Assembly: GCF_006716355.1 (NCBI RefSeq)
Contig: NZ_VFOW01000001.1
Coordinates: 868,001 to 932,000, forward strand
From: Stackebrandtia endophytica
GTDB lineage: Bacteria > Actinomycetota > Actinomycetes > Mycobacteriales > Micromonosporaceae
DNA length: 64,000 nucleotides
Reading direction: 5' to 3'
Shown here in pieces: positions 63,812-64,000 of this stretch; the stretch's first letter is position 1; each line of letters starts with the position of its first letter. The position numbers were made by a program, and so were the translations under genes. The notes below the pieces were generated by a model, which saw only the letters and a list, made by a program, of their open reading frames with translations, was not told where the DNA came from and searched no databases.

Positions 63812-64000
63812 CCATGACACAAGAAACCAAACAGACTGCGATCGCGCCTGTGGCCCGTGGTGATATCGAGTCCGCGCTCGACGCCATCCGTGGCGTCACC
63901 CGCGTGGCCAGGCGCGACGACCTCAACACGAACCCACGCTGGGCAGCAGTGCAGAGCCATCTCGATGCCGCAGAGGCGCGGCTGTGGGAACTCCTCGAAG
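63808..64000 (+). CDS. Hypothetical protein, N-terminal part, continues outside window
   Basis: An ATG with GGAGG 5 bases upstream, overlapping the preceding small gene as ATGA. It reads MTMTQETKQTAIAPVARG... and continues open and helical (IESALDAIRGVTRVARRDDL, SHLDAAEARLWELLE) to the end of the window. No family recognised. Confidence 0.6.
   Translation, partial: MTMTQETKQTAIAPVARGDIESALDAIRGVTRVARRDDLNTNPRWAAVQSHLDAAEARLWELLE

Noticed and set aside
63678-63863. 61-residue Ser/Thr/His-rich plus frame after the LuxR gene
   Set aside because: It begins at an ATGA overlap, but its composition is atypical and it conflicts with the better-coupled frame 63668-63811 and the gene at 63808.
58497-64000. 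cas genes for the array
   Set aside because: I looked for Cas1/Cas2, Cas3 helicase, Cas5/6/7/8, Csm/Cmr and Cas9-like features in the neighbouring genes and saw none.
55623-64000. Second attachment site (copy of the tRNA 3' end)
   Set aside because: No repeat of the T-arm/acceptor sequence was found by eye; the far boundary is probably outside the window.

Overview
The window is high-GC DNA with actinomycete habits: GTG starts, ATGA/GTGA gene overlaps, and a DUF397 protein paired with an XRE regulator. Genus is not decided by the sequence. About four fifths of it is one secondary-metabolite gene cluster. The right end is an integrative element beside a tRNA, a CRISPR array without cas genes, and small regulatory genes.

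Region 1 (3-39954, minus strand) is an AT-less (trans-AT) hybrid NRPS-PKS. In transcription order it holds an HMG-CoA-synthase-like enzyme, an ECH1 crotonase, a fused acyltransferase/enoyl reductase acting in trans, a 4006-residue NRPS-PKS (carrier, Cy, Cy, Cys-type A, PCP, thiazoline oxidase, KS0, ACP, KS, KR, ACP, KS), a possible 22-residue peptide, a PqqD/M50 membrane protein, a type II thioesterase with Cys as nucleophile, an A-PCP didomain with a threonine code, a free PCP, a SyrB2-type Fe/2-oxoglutarate halogenase with the HxA motif, a SyrC/CmaE-type aminoacyl shuttle, and a second PKS of at least 5625 residues (DH-ACP-KR / KS-ECH2-ACP / KS-DH-KR-MT-ACP / KS-KR-ACP / KS-ACP-ACP...) that runs off the left edge. 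The module order, the split KS|DH-ACP-KR module, the AT-oxidoreductase, HMGS, thioesterase and Crp/FNR regulator recall leinamycin-family clusters. The differences are a predicted chlorothreonine starter and an ECH2 domain built into the line.

Region 2 (40088-52673) holds accessory genes: an Sfp-type phosphopantetheinyl transferase, DUF1697 and DUF3224 proteins, an FAD monooxygenase, an acyl/AMP ligase, a Crp/FNR regulator, an oligopeptide-type ABC transporter (lipoprotein, two permeases, a fused double ATPase), and two paralogous proteins each made of a duplicated domain (probably DUF6039). The inverted repeat GCTCA-N4-TGAGC occurs in both divergent promoter regions (40088 and 45872), with a related CTCA-N4-TGAG at the start of the Crp/FNR gene. 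It is a candidate operator for the cluster.

Region 3 (52674-55545) has an exported M23 peptidase, a small exported protein, and a MerR-VOC regulator with a textbook 19-bp-spacer, leaderless promoter. Region 4 (55546-59301) is a tRNA(CAT) with a tyrosine integrase whose reading frame ends antisense inside the tRNA, preceded by a coupled excisionase, DNA methyltransferase and a degenerate methyltransferase-like partner. Region 5 (59328-60488) is an 18-repeat CRISPR array with a two-unit tandem duplication and no cas gene in the window. Region 6 (60489-64000) holds hairpins, a DUF397/XRE pair and a run of small coupled genes including a LuxR-type regulator. The element's far boundary was not found, so regions 5 and 6 may belong to it.
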